Assembly: GCA_946902875.1 (NCBI GenBank)
Contig: OX336342.1
Span: 14,873,523-14,937,522, forward strand
Direction: 5' to 3'
Source of the DNA: Nematopogon swammerdamellus
Taxonomy: Eukaryota > Arthropoda > Insecta > Lepidoptera > Adelidae
DNA length: 64,000 nt
Part shown: piece after piece, positions 54,746-64,000 of the stretch
How positions within the stretch are numbered: position 1 is the stretch's first letter
Layout of the letters: the number at the start of each line of letters is the position of its first letter
Translations under genes and position numbers: made by a program
Notes under the pieces: generated by a model
Seen by the model: only the letters and a program-made list of their open reading frames with translations
Told to the model about the DNA's origin: nothing
Database searches by the model: none

Positions 54746-55869
54746 GGACTGGCCACTTCTCACCTTGGCACGGTTATACTGTTAGGTAGTGCGGGAAAAG
54801 GACCCTGTATCTTGTTGCAATGTGAAGGTTGACTTGCCTGGATGCAGCATGTTGGTATGTGTGGGAGATAGGTTTTATGGATGCCATGTCGGAGTGTTGG
54901 TTATCTGTGGAATTGAATATACGTTAGTGTGGTCAGCAGTATAACGCTGTTTATTTCACTGCTTGAGATGTGGGTTGGAATAAAATATATATATCAGTTT
55001 GTGATTGTATGTATTTGTCAAGCAGTAATGTATATAATTGGCTGTAGAGCAGAAGTTTGATATTAGATGTAACGTTTCAGCTAATTAGAACATTATAATT
55101 GTGCCAATTAATATAGATAATGGAAGGGACTACAGTTTTACAACGATTCAGAAAGATGAAGTTAAAAGTGTTTGTTGAAAATCAAGCAAGAAGGCTATTA
55201 AGCGCCTAGTCCGAGGCGACACGCAATAGAATTACTAGTTGATGGTTTGTTGCGGTGTGTTGTCGAAGGCGTATTTCACTATCAAACAGTGTAGATCCAT
55301 TTTATCAACTTAGTTATGAATTGGAAATGTTGGATGGTATGTATTTGAGGAAGTATGTTTGAGCTAATGTAGGTATATGGATTCCGTGTTAACTGAAGTC
55401 ATATATTTTGTGTATGGGAACGAAGCATAAATATTTGTCTAGTTGTATGAGTTTGTTCATTTTATAAAAGCGAGTACATGGATATATTAGTATTTATGTA
55501 TTCTTACAACGTGATTGGGAGTTAGAAGATAAGATAGTCGTATCTTGTCTCACTAACATTATTGGGGAAATTGAATGGATGTGATGACGGTCTAATAGAA
55601 AACGTATGCATTAACTTTTCTATGTAGAAATTCAATTCTGAAGATGTGTATTATTGGATTCCATTAATTATCTTATGTCAACGTATTGACTGGAAGTGGA
55701 GGTTTTCCTATATTAAGTATCCTGTCTGCGGATGTCGGAGCAAGACACTGTTGTCCAGAAAAAATTTTTTGCCTGACGTACTCAGCCCATTGCCACTGGA
55801 GGTGGACAGTAGATGTTGCCTGTTTTATGGGTCGGTTGTATGTGAGCTGTTTGCTTGTGAAAATTACGT

Positions 55870-56012
55870 GAATGAAGGGGTGGGTCTAAGAGTTGCCGGA
55901 AATAATACATTGGTGCCACCATTTTGAATAGAGGATTGATGCGGCTGTATGGTTGATTCGAGTTTGGTTCAGTTCAGTGTGGCCAGCATTAACGGGGTAG
56001 GTAGGCATTCGT
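55870..56012 (+). repeat. Decayed SINE family 1 fragment
   Basis: tggtgccaccattttgaat..cggctgtatgg..cagttcagtgtggccagca follows the order of the SINE body (tggtaccaccgcactgaat..cggctatgt..cagttcagtgtagccggca) with many changes. Confidence 0.45.
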
Positions 56013-58152
56013 GTGAAACCTGTTCCGCCAAATTATTAGAGCAAATAGCTTAGATATTATAAGTAGATTATTAATTTAATTTAAATACGATTTAGATTTT
56101 GAAAAGAATGAAGTGAGGTCGTATATTGGCCGGTCATTCATTATATTCACACAAGATGCAAAACCGTGGCGGCATTTCAGTTCTAGGCTTTCTAAGAATC
56201 AATATGCGATTGGATAATCATTTAAATGTGGATGTTATAGAAAAGCTTTATAGAAAATCCATATTCCAAACTGATCTTCTTATGTGGAAATCTGTAAAAT
56301 GATAAAACTAGTATGAAATGCCCGGATATTTAATTCCACATTTTATCTTGAAAATCATTTAAAAATGGATAATTCCATATAAATGGTAACGTTGCTGTGG
56401 TTGTGTATTAACTGACTCAGGGCGCCCGGTTCAAAAATATTTGAAGGAATATGGATCTTATCGCGAACAATAAGAACCATTGCTAGTGTTTGTTTTGCTT
56501 TCACAGCGTAAGGGGACCAGACTTGCGTACTAAAACAAATAAGTACCAACCTTACGGAGTGAATTTCGGAGTAAATCCGAAAAGGAGAAAAAAAAGGGGA
56601 AAGAAAATAAGTCGAATGGAGAAAGATTTGGTAGGGTACTCAAATACTCAAGAACCCGGGAAAATGGGAAAAAGAAGGGAAAAGGGAAAAAATTTAAAAT
56701 TAGGAAATAAACATACCCACAGTTCACAATGTTCACATCATAGTGACATCTGAAAGGAAGTGGTTAAGAGGCAGGGAGGGAGTGAGGGGTTATGAAAAAT
56801 GCTTAATGATTTTGCAGAAGCAAATTATACTTATACAATACTAGTATTATGTTTGGAAGTGAGTTTTGCGAAACATGGAGTATTCTATTTACTTGCCATC
56901 TATTGGTGTATTAGTGAAGTTTTGACATTACAACGTAGAAAATTTTGTTGGGCATTGTTATACATAGTGAGATAGGTGTCGCTGGAACAAAATAATTATA
57001 TTTAAAATTCAAATTAAACTTTTCCTCCCTTTTACAAAAGTAAACATCAGGGCCCCTGCCGTGCTGGTTTCGCTCGCACGACGAGTTCGGGTTGCGTTCG
57101 ACTCGATCGATCGCACGAAGCAAATTATTTTGGTACCGGCGTACGGGTGAGTGCGCATGCGAATGTTGTACAGGTGACGAAATTATCGAGCGAGTGTCGA
57201 TCCACCAATCTTGCCACTATTAAATTTTACTAAATGTATTATGCTACCTAGAATGCAAAGCGCTCATTTTGTCAGGTATCAAACGGTCAATATAGTATGT
57301 ATACTATTTGTCAGAATCTTTATGTTAATTAAAAGAGGAAAAAGAGTATTGACTAAATTGAAAACGCGTATAAATTGAACACCTCGATATTTAAGAGTAG
57401 CTATTTAGTATTGGTAAAAATTACATCGTGGTAACACACGTGATGTTGGTTGTCGGTCGGTCAGCCAGTTGTGTGAGTGATGATGACAATCATTTTGAAT
57501 CTCTTCCCCTCAACCCTCCGCCTTTCCTCCAGCCATATTACCTAGCCACAAAAATACCCCGATAACGGTACTAACGAGGTGAGACCGCGGTGAAGTGCGG
57601 AGGAAAGCGCATTTATTCGAGGAGAGGAGGTGCCTAGCCTATAATGCCTATATAGAAATTCCGACGGGTAATACATAGCTGTAGATACCTAACTATCTAA
57701 AAATAAATAACTCCTGTATGTACCTATCTATTATTATCATACTTGGTTATACACTATAGCTCCACTACCGGTCACCTATAATTTAGTTACATAGGTAGGT
57801 ACATACTTAGATAGGCACTGTCAAATTGATATGAGTCGTGTACTTAGAACACAAGACTTTATTTAGCATTAACAACGGTACCGTGCATGTGAGCCGGTCG
57901 GTATTAATGATAGTGGCCCCGCTGCGTTTCTCCCCGTGCGTGTAGAGGAGGAGGCGGCTGGGGTGCGGGGAACATGATGCCGTGCTGAGGGGCGGCGGGC
58001 TGGCCCCTGTCGCATTGTCGTGGTCCTTCCGCCGAGTCGTGCGGAGGGGTGGGTCTTCGTGCTTGCTTGCTGCTTGAAGTGGTTGGGTGTGTGTGGCGCG
58101 GCACCGGTTGCTCTGCTTGCCCCGGTTGTCGGGTTGATGGTCGGAATGTGGC

Positions 58153-58199
58153 GTGTGGTATGTGTGGTATGTGTGGTGTGTTGTGTGTGTGTGTGTGTG
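58153..58199 (+). repeat. GT-rich microsatellite
   Basis: gtgtggtatgtgtggtatgt leading into a pure GT run. Confidence 0.85.
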
Positions 58200-60100
58200 C
58201 CTAGGTACAGACTTTATTCTTATTTTATTTTAGTGATAGGTACATAAGTACCTACTTGTATTTTATCTATAATATTTGAGTGAATACTTAATGAATGAAG
58301 GAATGAACAACTTGTAGATAGAATAATACATGTTTAAATACCTCTACACTAGATTCAAAGAAGGGAATCATTAATTTGGCATGTGATCAACCTTGAGACT
58401 TTCTAAACTGTCGCAGGGGATGATCAAAATCAATCAAGTGTTTGAGTGAGCGTATACGTCAAGATGACTCGAAGTCCGAGTTCACATTTCGTGCAACTTT
58501 GCCAATGACTGTCAAAATGTGGTGGAACGACGTTCGAGTTCGAGTAGACCACGAGACCGTTTCGTGCACTCACTCACTTGTACATTTGACAGATACGACG
58601 GTGCCATTTATACCTACTCGTTCACTTTGCTCGAGCTCGTCGATCGAGTGGAATTACCACGGTCGGGCTGCTGAGTGTATAGCCTATTAAATGATAATGT
58701 TAAAAGTATGAGAGTTACATTAATCCGAATTAGTTTAAATTTATATTATTTATTTAAGGTTTACCATAACTAAAGATCTTGAACTTGCTCATTGATGAGT
58801 ATTTTGAAAGGTAAAGTGACAGCGTAAAGTTTCGGCACGAATGTGTTTATATATTTTGTAGGGGGTCTTATATAAATACCTTGGTTCGTATTAGTCGGCA
58901 GCGGCCTGTGTCAGACTGCTGCTGGACGTGGGCATTTCCAGGGGTTTCCCACCTCGCTCGGTGTTTCACTTTAATTTTATTCTGCTCTTGCCTACCTATG
59001 GGGTTATAGGTGCACTTAACTGAAGGAGGAGCGTTCCATTTTATGCTTAGGCGTGGTCGACGATCGGGCGTCTGTCTGCTACAGAGTATCGGATAAACGA
59101 CGAATGTGCTCGGACACTGCATATGATTGCGCAACATTTGTTGGAATGAAATTATGGATATTTATTTATATCTGTATGTGTAAGATTGTTTGGATAACTT
59201 TTGTTGTAATTGGGCGTTGCCAATGGACGAGCATACTAGAGAAGTAATGGGTATGCATTCTGAGTGAACGGTTCCGGACGAATGAATGTGTGAGGGGATG
59301 ATCAGTGCCTGAAACTTTTGAAGTTCGTTACTTCCAGGAATTCATAACGGAAAGTGTGAATTGGTAAAAGTTTGAATCGAGGTTAAATGATAATTTCTCA
59401 CAGAATAGTTTGTGAAGTGGAATTGTAAGGGGTATTACGGGGTTTGAGTGATTTAGGGGATTAGGCATTGGATGGGTACTTGCTGAAAAAAAAAAAAACG
59501 GAGGTAGATTTTAAAAAAAAAAAAGAGGGAAATTTTAAGAGTTAGTTGTGCAATTAGACCGGTTAATTGCATCGGTTGCGGAGTCCGTGGTGTTGTCCGT
59601 AGCATAGTATGGATGTGGTGCCACGTTGGTGCTATTCTTTGGTCGATTATTAATTTTAAATTTTCCAAATTCCAATAGAACTTAGACTAGGTAAGCATTC
59701 GTTGCATGATAAACTTGGGTTTAAGTCTGAAGAGGAGACTCAGATGCATGCTGTTATCCAAATTTACAGAATGAATTTCAGATGCGGATGTGTTTATTCT
59801 TGAAAGCAAATTCAAGAACCAGTTCAACAATTGAACGAGGAATATAATCACAAGTTGTGACAATTGAATAATAATATATGTTGCATGACGTTTTGAAATA
59901 AGTAATATTAAGTATATGTGAATATACGAATAATGGTTAGTATAAAATTGCGTTTTGGCACAAAATATTATAAAATCACTTTAATATGATAATTTAAAAG
60001 AATTAAACCACCCCGCTACTGTAGCTTTATTGATTAACTTTAAGAAGTTAGACTGTTTGTTTGGGGATCGATATTGTCTCGGATTTGGAAAAAAAAAAAA

Positions 60101-60694
60101 AATGAGAAGCATCGATTTCTAAGCAATGCTTGGCGTTCTTTGTCTATGCTATAAGTAGAATATTTGCTTGCAGCAAAGCGAAATAAGAGAAAGAGGAATT
60201 CCTGAAAATAGGTCGTGATAATTAAGAAATGAAATCCTAGTAAAATAAAAAAGAATAAATAATAATAATATTTCCAAAACGGAAAAAAAAAATTTTTTGC
60301 TATAAAATTAAAGTAAAATTGTTAAAATTGATAAAATAAGTTACTAAACACTAACAAAACTTAATCAATTCATATAATACAAACAACATTTTAAGTTAAT
60401 CACATTGAAAAAGAGAAAACAGGGATTCCCAAGTTTCTTTAAAGAAACTACATATAGGAAATTCTATTCAAAAAAATTCTAAGTTAAAATAAAGACAACA
60501 CAAGCATTATTCTACACTTAAAAATTTATAATGGCATAGACAAATAATATTATTATATGCTAAATTACTATTTTGTTCTGAAACCAAATAATTAGAAATT
60601 AATTATAAATTAAAAAATTTGCAGATTTAAGAAGAATTCACACATATACAAGACATTATACAACATTCAGACATAAATTTACAAATAGTACTAC
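60101..60694 (+). other. A-rich leader of the Gag-Pol element
   Basis: Composition switches to A-rich around 60.1 kb, matching the Gag-Pol coding sequence downstream. I found no clear primer-binding site (TGG plus tRNA 3' complement) or LTR end (CA) here. No ORF. Confidence 0.35.
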
Positions 60695-61642
60695 ATGGAC
60701 CACACACATGGAACACGAGCAGCAAAGAAGGGCAAAGAAGGAGGTACACAAAATGCTACGGGAAGAGTGCATAAGCGATTCGGGAATGTACCACCTAACA
60801 GAAGAGCAAAGAGGAAAATTATGGGGCCTTCCATCGCTAAAATAATTAAGGATAGTATTACCCCGATAGCTAGGCGAATGGAAGAATTAGAGCGTTCTTC
60901 TAACAGCGAAAAGGAAAATGGTTTTCAACGTAAAGAACCAGAAACAGCATGGATGCAAAGACCATTAACGTTGACCTCACCACCTTTCAAGCCAAAATTT
61001 TCCGGGGAAGGGAAAATTCACCCGGTGGAATTTATAGAAGAACTGGACAGATACATAGCAAAGACGAACCCTGGACGTGGCGGAGAGTTAGACTTGATCG
61101 CGGACTGTCTCATAGGAGAAACGAAAAATTGGGCAAGGATTTACAAAGAAAGATGGGAGAATCTCGACGATTTCAAGAGGGATTTTCTTGAACAATATTG
61201 GGGAAAACCAGTACAACAGAAATTGAAGAGAGGAATTTTACAAACAACATGGAATAATAAAACTGAGATGGCGACACATTTTATTGAGAACTTCGCAATG
61301 TACAAGAGGATGCAGGATGCAGGGGATGAAGAACATTGTGTACGAGAATTGATGTGCCAGTTTCCAGCAGATATCCAGCGGCTATGGATGACTGGTGGCG
61401 GATCTACAGCACCTGAAGCAATCTCCTTTCTCAGGAGCATGGGAAGCATAGAAGAAAACAAGAGAATTCGTGAATCATCACAATTAATACCAAGACAAGA
61501 TGTTAAGAAGAATGTACCTGCGAGAGGACTTCGAGTAAACAACATCTCTACCTGGGAATCAAAGTATGGTTGGCAGAAATCATCGAACAATAATCCAACG
61601 TATGAGCAACAGCGTGAAGAAAATGGACATGTGGGAAACTGA
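60695..61642 (+). CDS. gag: Gag-like protein of a Ty3/Gypsy-type retrotransposon, 315 aa
   Basis: Structural protein that would form the retrotransposon particle. The N-terminal ~60 residues are basic (KKGKEGG, RRAKRKIMG). A central capsid-like region (residues ~95-240) shows the Gypsy-type pattern FSGEGKIHPVEFIEELDRY, then WARIYKERWENLDDFKRDFL and AMYKRMQDAGDEEHCVREL. No CCHC zinc knuckle is visible, which is unusual for Gag, though some Gypsy-like elements lack it. The ATG at 60695 is the first in frame and gives a start close to the A-rich leader. The stop TGA (61640-61642) directly follows a -1 slippery site, and pol overlaps by 25 nt. The frame is uninterrupted, which suggests a young copy. 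Confidence 0.8.
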   Translation: MDHTHGTRAAKKGKEGGTQNATGRVHKRFGNVPPNRRAKRKIMGPSIAKIIKDSITPIARRMEELERSSNSEKENGFQRKEPETAWMQRPLTLTSPPFKPKFSGEGKIHPVEFIEELDRYIAKTNPGRGGELDLIADCLIGETKNWARIYKERWENLDDFKRDFLEQYWGKPVQQKLKRGILQTTWNNKTEMATHFIENFAMYKRMQDAGDEEHCVRELMCQFPADIQRLWMTGGGSTAPEAISFLRSMGSIEENKRIRESSQLIPRQDVKKNVPARGLRVNNISTWESKYGWQKSSNNNPTYEQQREENGHVGN

Positions 61643-64000
61643 ATAAAGTTACCAGTACGACCCGACTGGTGACGATACCTAAAAGGAACAAGAGGGTCAA
61701 TGTTAATTTACCACCAAAATTATTAATTAAAATGGGTTGGATGCCAGGAAGGGGTTTGGGTAAAAATGAGCAGGGTAGGAAAACCCCGATAACCTTGGTT
61801 GCACAATGTAACTCTTTTGGATTAGGATACAAATCAAACAAAAGAAGGAAAGAAAATTGTAATAATTTAATCAACCAAATAACCAATTGTATAGTATTGT
61901 TAAGAGAAAAGGCAATATATAGGAAGAACTTTGATAACGAATTTATTTCAGAATTAAAGGTTACTTCTGTATTCGAAGACGAAGATTATGAAGAAGACAA
62001 TGAAACCAGCATATTACCGAAGTTACCGGAGGTACTAGCCAGAATAGACGGTCAATTAATAAATTGTTTGATTGACACAGGAAGTCAAGTAACTTGTATA
62101 TCCAAAACTAGCTATGACGAGTTGACAAAAGGCGGGAAAACTTATCCAATCTTACCAATTTCAGCATTACATATTATTGGAGCGACAGGACAAAAGTCAC
62201 CGAGAGTGTGTAAAATGGTATTGTTACCCTTAAATATAATGGGGATAATAATAAACGTACCATGTTTGATAGTAGAGAAATTGGTGAGACCCATCATACT
62301 CGGATACAACTTCTTGGAAGAAAATAATGCAACGATAATATGCAAGACACCAACAGCATTAGAGTTAAAAGGAACCGTAAATTTAAGAGTGCCATTACAT
62401 GAGTCCAAAGTAAATAAGAAGGAAGAATATTTAAATAACAACATGACAATTAAAGAAAAGGATACTACAAGACAAGAAATTTTTGAATGTTTAGAAAACA
62501 TAAAAATTATTAGCACACGAGATAAACAAAATTTTAAGAATGTGCTTATAAAACATGAAAAACAATTCTCAGAGATTCCAGGCTGTACGCAAAAATATGT
62601 ACATAAATTAAAATTAATAGACGAAATACCTTTTGTGAAATATGCATACCCTGTACCACATGCTTATAGAGGAAAAGTAGCGGAAAAATTGGTTGAAATG
62701 GTGAACCAAGGTATATTAATGAAAGCCGCTACTCCTTATTCCAGTCCGTTAACTTATACTATAAAAAAAGATCAAAGTGTAAGGATATTATTAGATGCAA
62801 GAACTCTAAACACCAAATTGGAAGGAGAGATAGAAAACCCACCATTGATATCTGAAATATTGCAAAAATTTCATGGGGTAAAGTACCTAAGTACAATAGA
62901 TTTAAGCAATGCTTACTTTCAGATCCCGTTACACCCTGACAGTGTGAAATATACAGGATTTACATTCTTGAATAGATCATATGTATATCTGCGCTTACCA
63001 CAAGGATTAAAAACTTCAGTTTCAGCTTTTTCCCGTGCAATGTACTTAATATTAGGAGAAGACGTAACAGATTTCTGTGTAAATTATTTGGACGACATAA
63101 TAATTTTTACAAAAAGCACCGTGGAAGAACATATTCACCACATAGACATAGTGCTGGATAAATTAGAAGAAGGCGGATTAACGTGTCGTTTAAAAAAGTG
63201 TCAATTCCTAAAGCAAGAAATCAAAATATTAGGACATATAGTTTCACAAAAGGGCATAGAAATGGATCCCGAGAAAGTGGAAGCTATAAATGATTTCCCA
63301 GTTCCAAAGAAAGTAAGACACCTCAGAGGGTTCCTCGGTTTATGTAATTATTATCGGAAATTTATAAAAGACTACGGAACGTCAATACAACCATTATGTG
63401 AATTACTAAAAAAGGGAACTAAATGGGATTGGACAAACGACAGACAAACTCAATTTGAAACAGTAAAAAGTTTATTTTTAAAATCTGTTATGCTAACACA
63501 TCCTGATTTAACAAAGCAATTCTACTTACAAACGGATTGTTCTGCATATGCTCTTGGCGGATGTCTTTATCAAATTAACGATGAAGGAGATCACTTAGTA
63601 GTAGGGTTTTGCAGCAAAGGATTATCAGCAGCCGAAAGGAAATGGACAGTGAGCGAAAGAGAACTCTGGGCAGTAATATATTGTTTACGAAAATATGAAA
63701 CATATCTAAGGGGAGTATCAATCATCATAAGAACGGATCATCAATCCCTAACTTTCCTAAGAACTTGGAAATTACACAACAGTAGAATAACCAGATGGTT
63801 ATTGTATTTAAACCAATTTAACTTCATTGTAGAATATGTAAAAGGTACTGAAAATATTTGCGCAGATGTATTATCGAGATACACCAATAAAGCAGAGAAA
63901 ATACAAGAATTAAAGGAAATATGCCCAGAGTTAGCAGCGTTTCGAGTAAAAGGAGTTAACGAATTGAAGAATAAACTAAAGGATTTAAAAGAACTACAAC
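61618..64000 (+). CDS. pol: Pol polyprotein (G-patch, protease, RT, RNase H), runs off window
   Basis: One open frame from the stop before 61618 to the window edge, entered by -1 frameshift. In order: a G-patch domain (MGWMPGRGLGKNEQGR, about 61732-61779); aspartic protease LIDTGSQ (Asp at 62074); reverse transcriptase with STIDLSNAYFQ (first catalytic Asp at 62899), LRLPQGLKTS and YLDD (63085-63096); a LRGFLGLCNYYRKFI connection segment; RNase H with QTDCSAYALGG (63535), a SERELWA Glu, RTDHQSL and ADVLSR (last Asp near 63865). Domain order PR-RT-RH and the YLDD/RKFI pattern place it with Ty3/Gypsy. The integrase must lie beyond 64000. All catalytic residues are present and there is no stop, so the copy may be active. 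The G-patch directly before protease is best known from betaretroviruses. Confidence 0.85.
61633..61673 (+). promoter_or_regulatory. -1 ribosomal frameshift signal between gag and pol
   Basis: Slippery heptamer G-GGA-AAC (61633-61639) in the correct phase of the gag frame, immediately followed by the gag stop TGA. An 8-nt spacer (TGAATAAA, 61640-61647) leads to a 9-bp stem GTTACCAGT / ACTGGTGAC (61648-61656 with 61665-61673, one G-U pair) with an 8-nt loop ACGACCCG. GGGAAAC is a known efficient -1 site (X XXY YYZ), and spacing of 5-9 nt is typical. Slipping yields Gag-Pol, because pol lies in the -1 frame. Confidence 0.85.

Larger units (their letters stand above)
50977..60100 (+). other. ~9-kb strand-asymmetric G/T-rich, ORF-poor region
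   Basis: From about 51.2 to 59.7 kb the plus strand is visibly rich in G and T over C and A, with no ORF above ~93 codons and no domain. Internal repeats: a 197-bp tandem duplication at 54405; 53660-53780 resembles 46975-47070 (tcctgcgggcgcgg, caccatcacgccgtt); ccggttgctct words at 52455 and 58105. Decayed SINE traces at 55124-55164 (family 2), 55870-56012 and 59617-59650 (family 1). A GT-rich microsatellite is at 58153-58199, and CpG-rich patches at 57880-58150. May be the leader or a very long LTR of the element at 60.7 kb, or old host DNA. Confidence 0.4.

Noticed and set aside
59617..59650. Primer-binding site starting TGGTGCCACG before gag
   Set aside because: It matches the reverse of the family-1 SINE (ggtgccacgtcagtgct) better than any tRNA 3' end I can name.
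61141..62516. Minus-strand ORFs of 112-149 codons opposite gag-pol
   Set aside because: Antisense shadows of the Gag and Pol frames.

Overview
The window looks like transposon-dense intergenic or long-intron DNA from a lepidopteran (moth or butterfly). Reasons: AT-rich background with scattered CpG-rich patches, tRNA-derived SINEs with poly-A tails, Helitron ends of the CTAG / GCCCGCGGCTTCGCTCGCG type common in Lepidoptera, many retroelement fragments, and no operon-like or bacterial gene organisation. I find no convincing host protein-coding gene and no functional tRNA or rRNA gene. Organism assignment is inference from repeat families.

Layout. 1-9.2 kb: SINE copies, a Helitron 3' end, a 'GTTCCGTA' repeat and unique DNA with CpG-rich patches. 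9.18-11.43 kb: Helitron A, with a captured ORF between two opposed arrays of a hairpin minisatellite. 11.5-14.3 kb: a GTTCCGTA repeat, a candidate 1.6-kb inverted-repeat element, and a complete 402-bp Helitron. 16.0-20.1 kb: a hAT element with exact 8-bp target-site duplications, carrying a non-LTR retrotransposon fragment and a BED-zinc-finger remnant. 20-26.7 kb: LINE tails, SINE fragments, and a minus-strand relative of the 16-kb LINE. 26.75-29.8 kb: Helitron B, a near-copy of A with a SINE inserted. 30.66-33.36 kb: Helitron C, which carries about 1.5 kb of the same minisatellite. 33.5-40.2 kb: fold-back elements, a second captured-type domain, a 269-bp tandem array, and a SINE nested in a LINE tail. 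40-46 kb: mostly unique sequence with CpG-rich patches.

46.8-64 kb is the most unusual part. A 2-kb upstream array (CATACTA and GACACG..CGTGTC motifs) leads to a TATA/initiator promoter near 48.9 kb, with a strong splice-donor-like site 53 nt downstream. Three ~330-bp tandem repeats, a cluster of perfect stem-loops near 50.9 kb and ~10 kb of G/T-rich ORF-poor DNA follow. At 60.7 kb an intact Ty3/Gypsy-like retrotransposon begins: a 315-aa Gag, a textbook -1 frameshift signal (GGGAAAC, 8-nt spacer, 9-bp stem), then an open Pol frame with G-patch, protease, reverse transcriptase and RNase H that runs off the window. Whether the promoter and long leader belong to this element cannot be settled here, because the 3' LTR is outside the window.

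The genes are therefore mostly mobile-element genes. Gag and Pol would work together to assemble particles and reverse-transcribe the element. LINE tails share their 3' ends with one SINE family, which fits mobilisation of the SINE by the LINE machinery. The Helitrons are non-autonomous; no Rep/helicase gene is visible.
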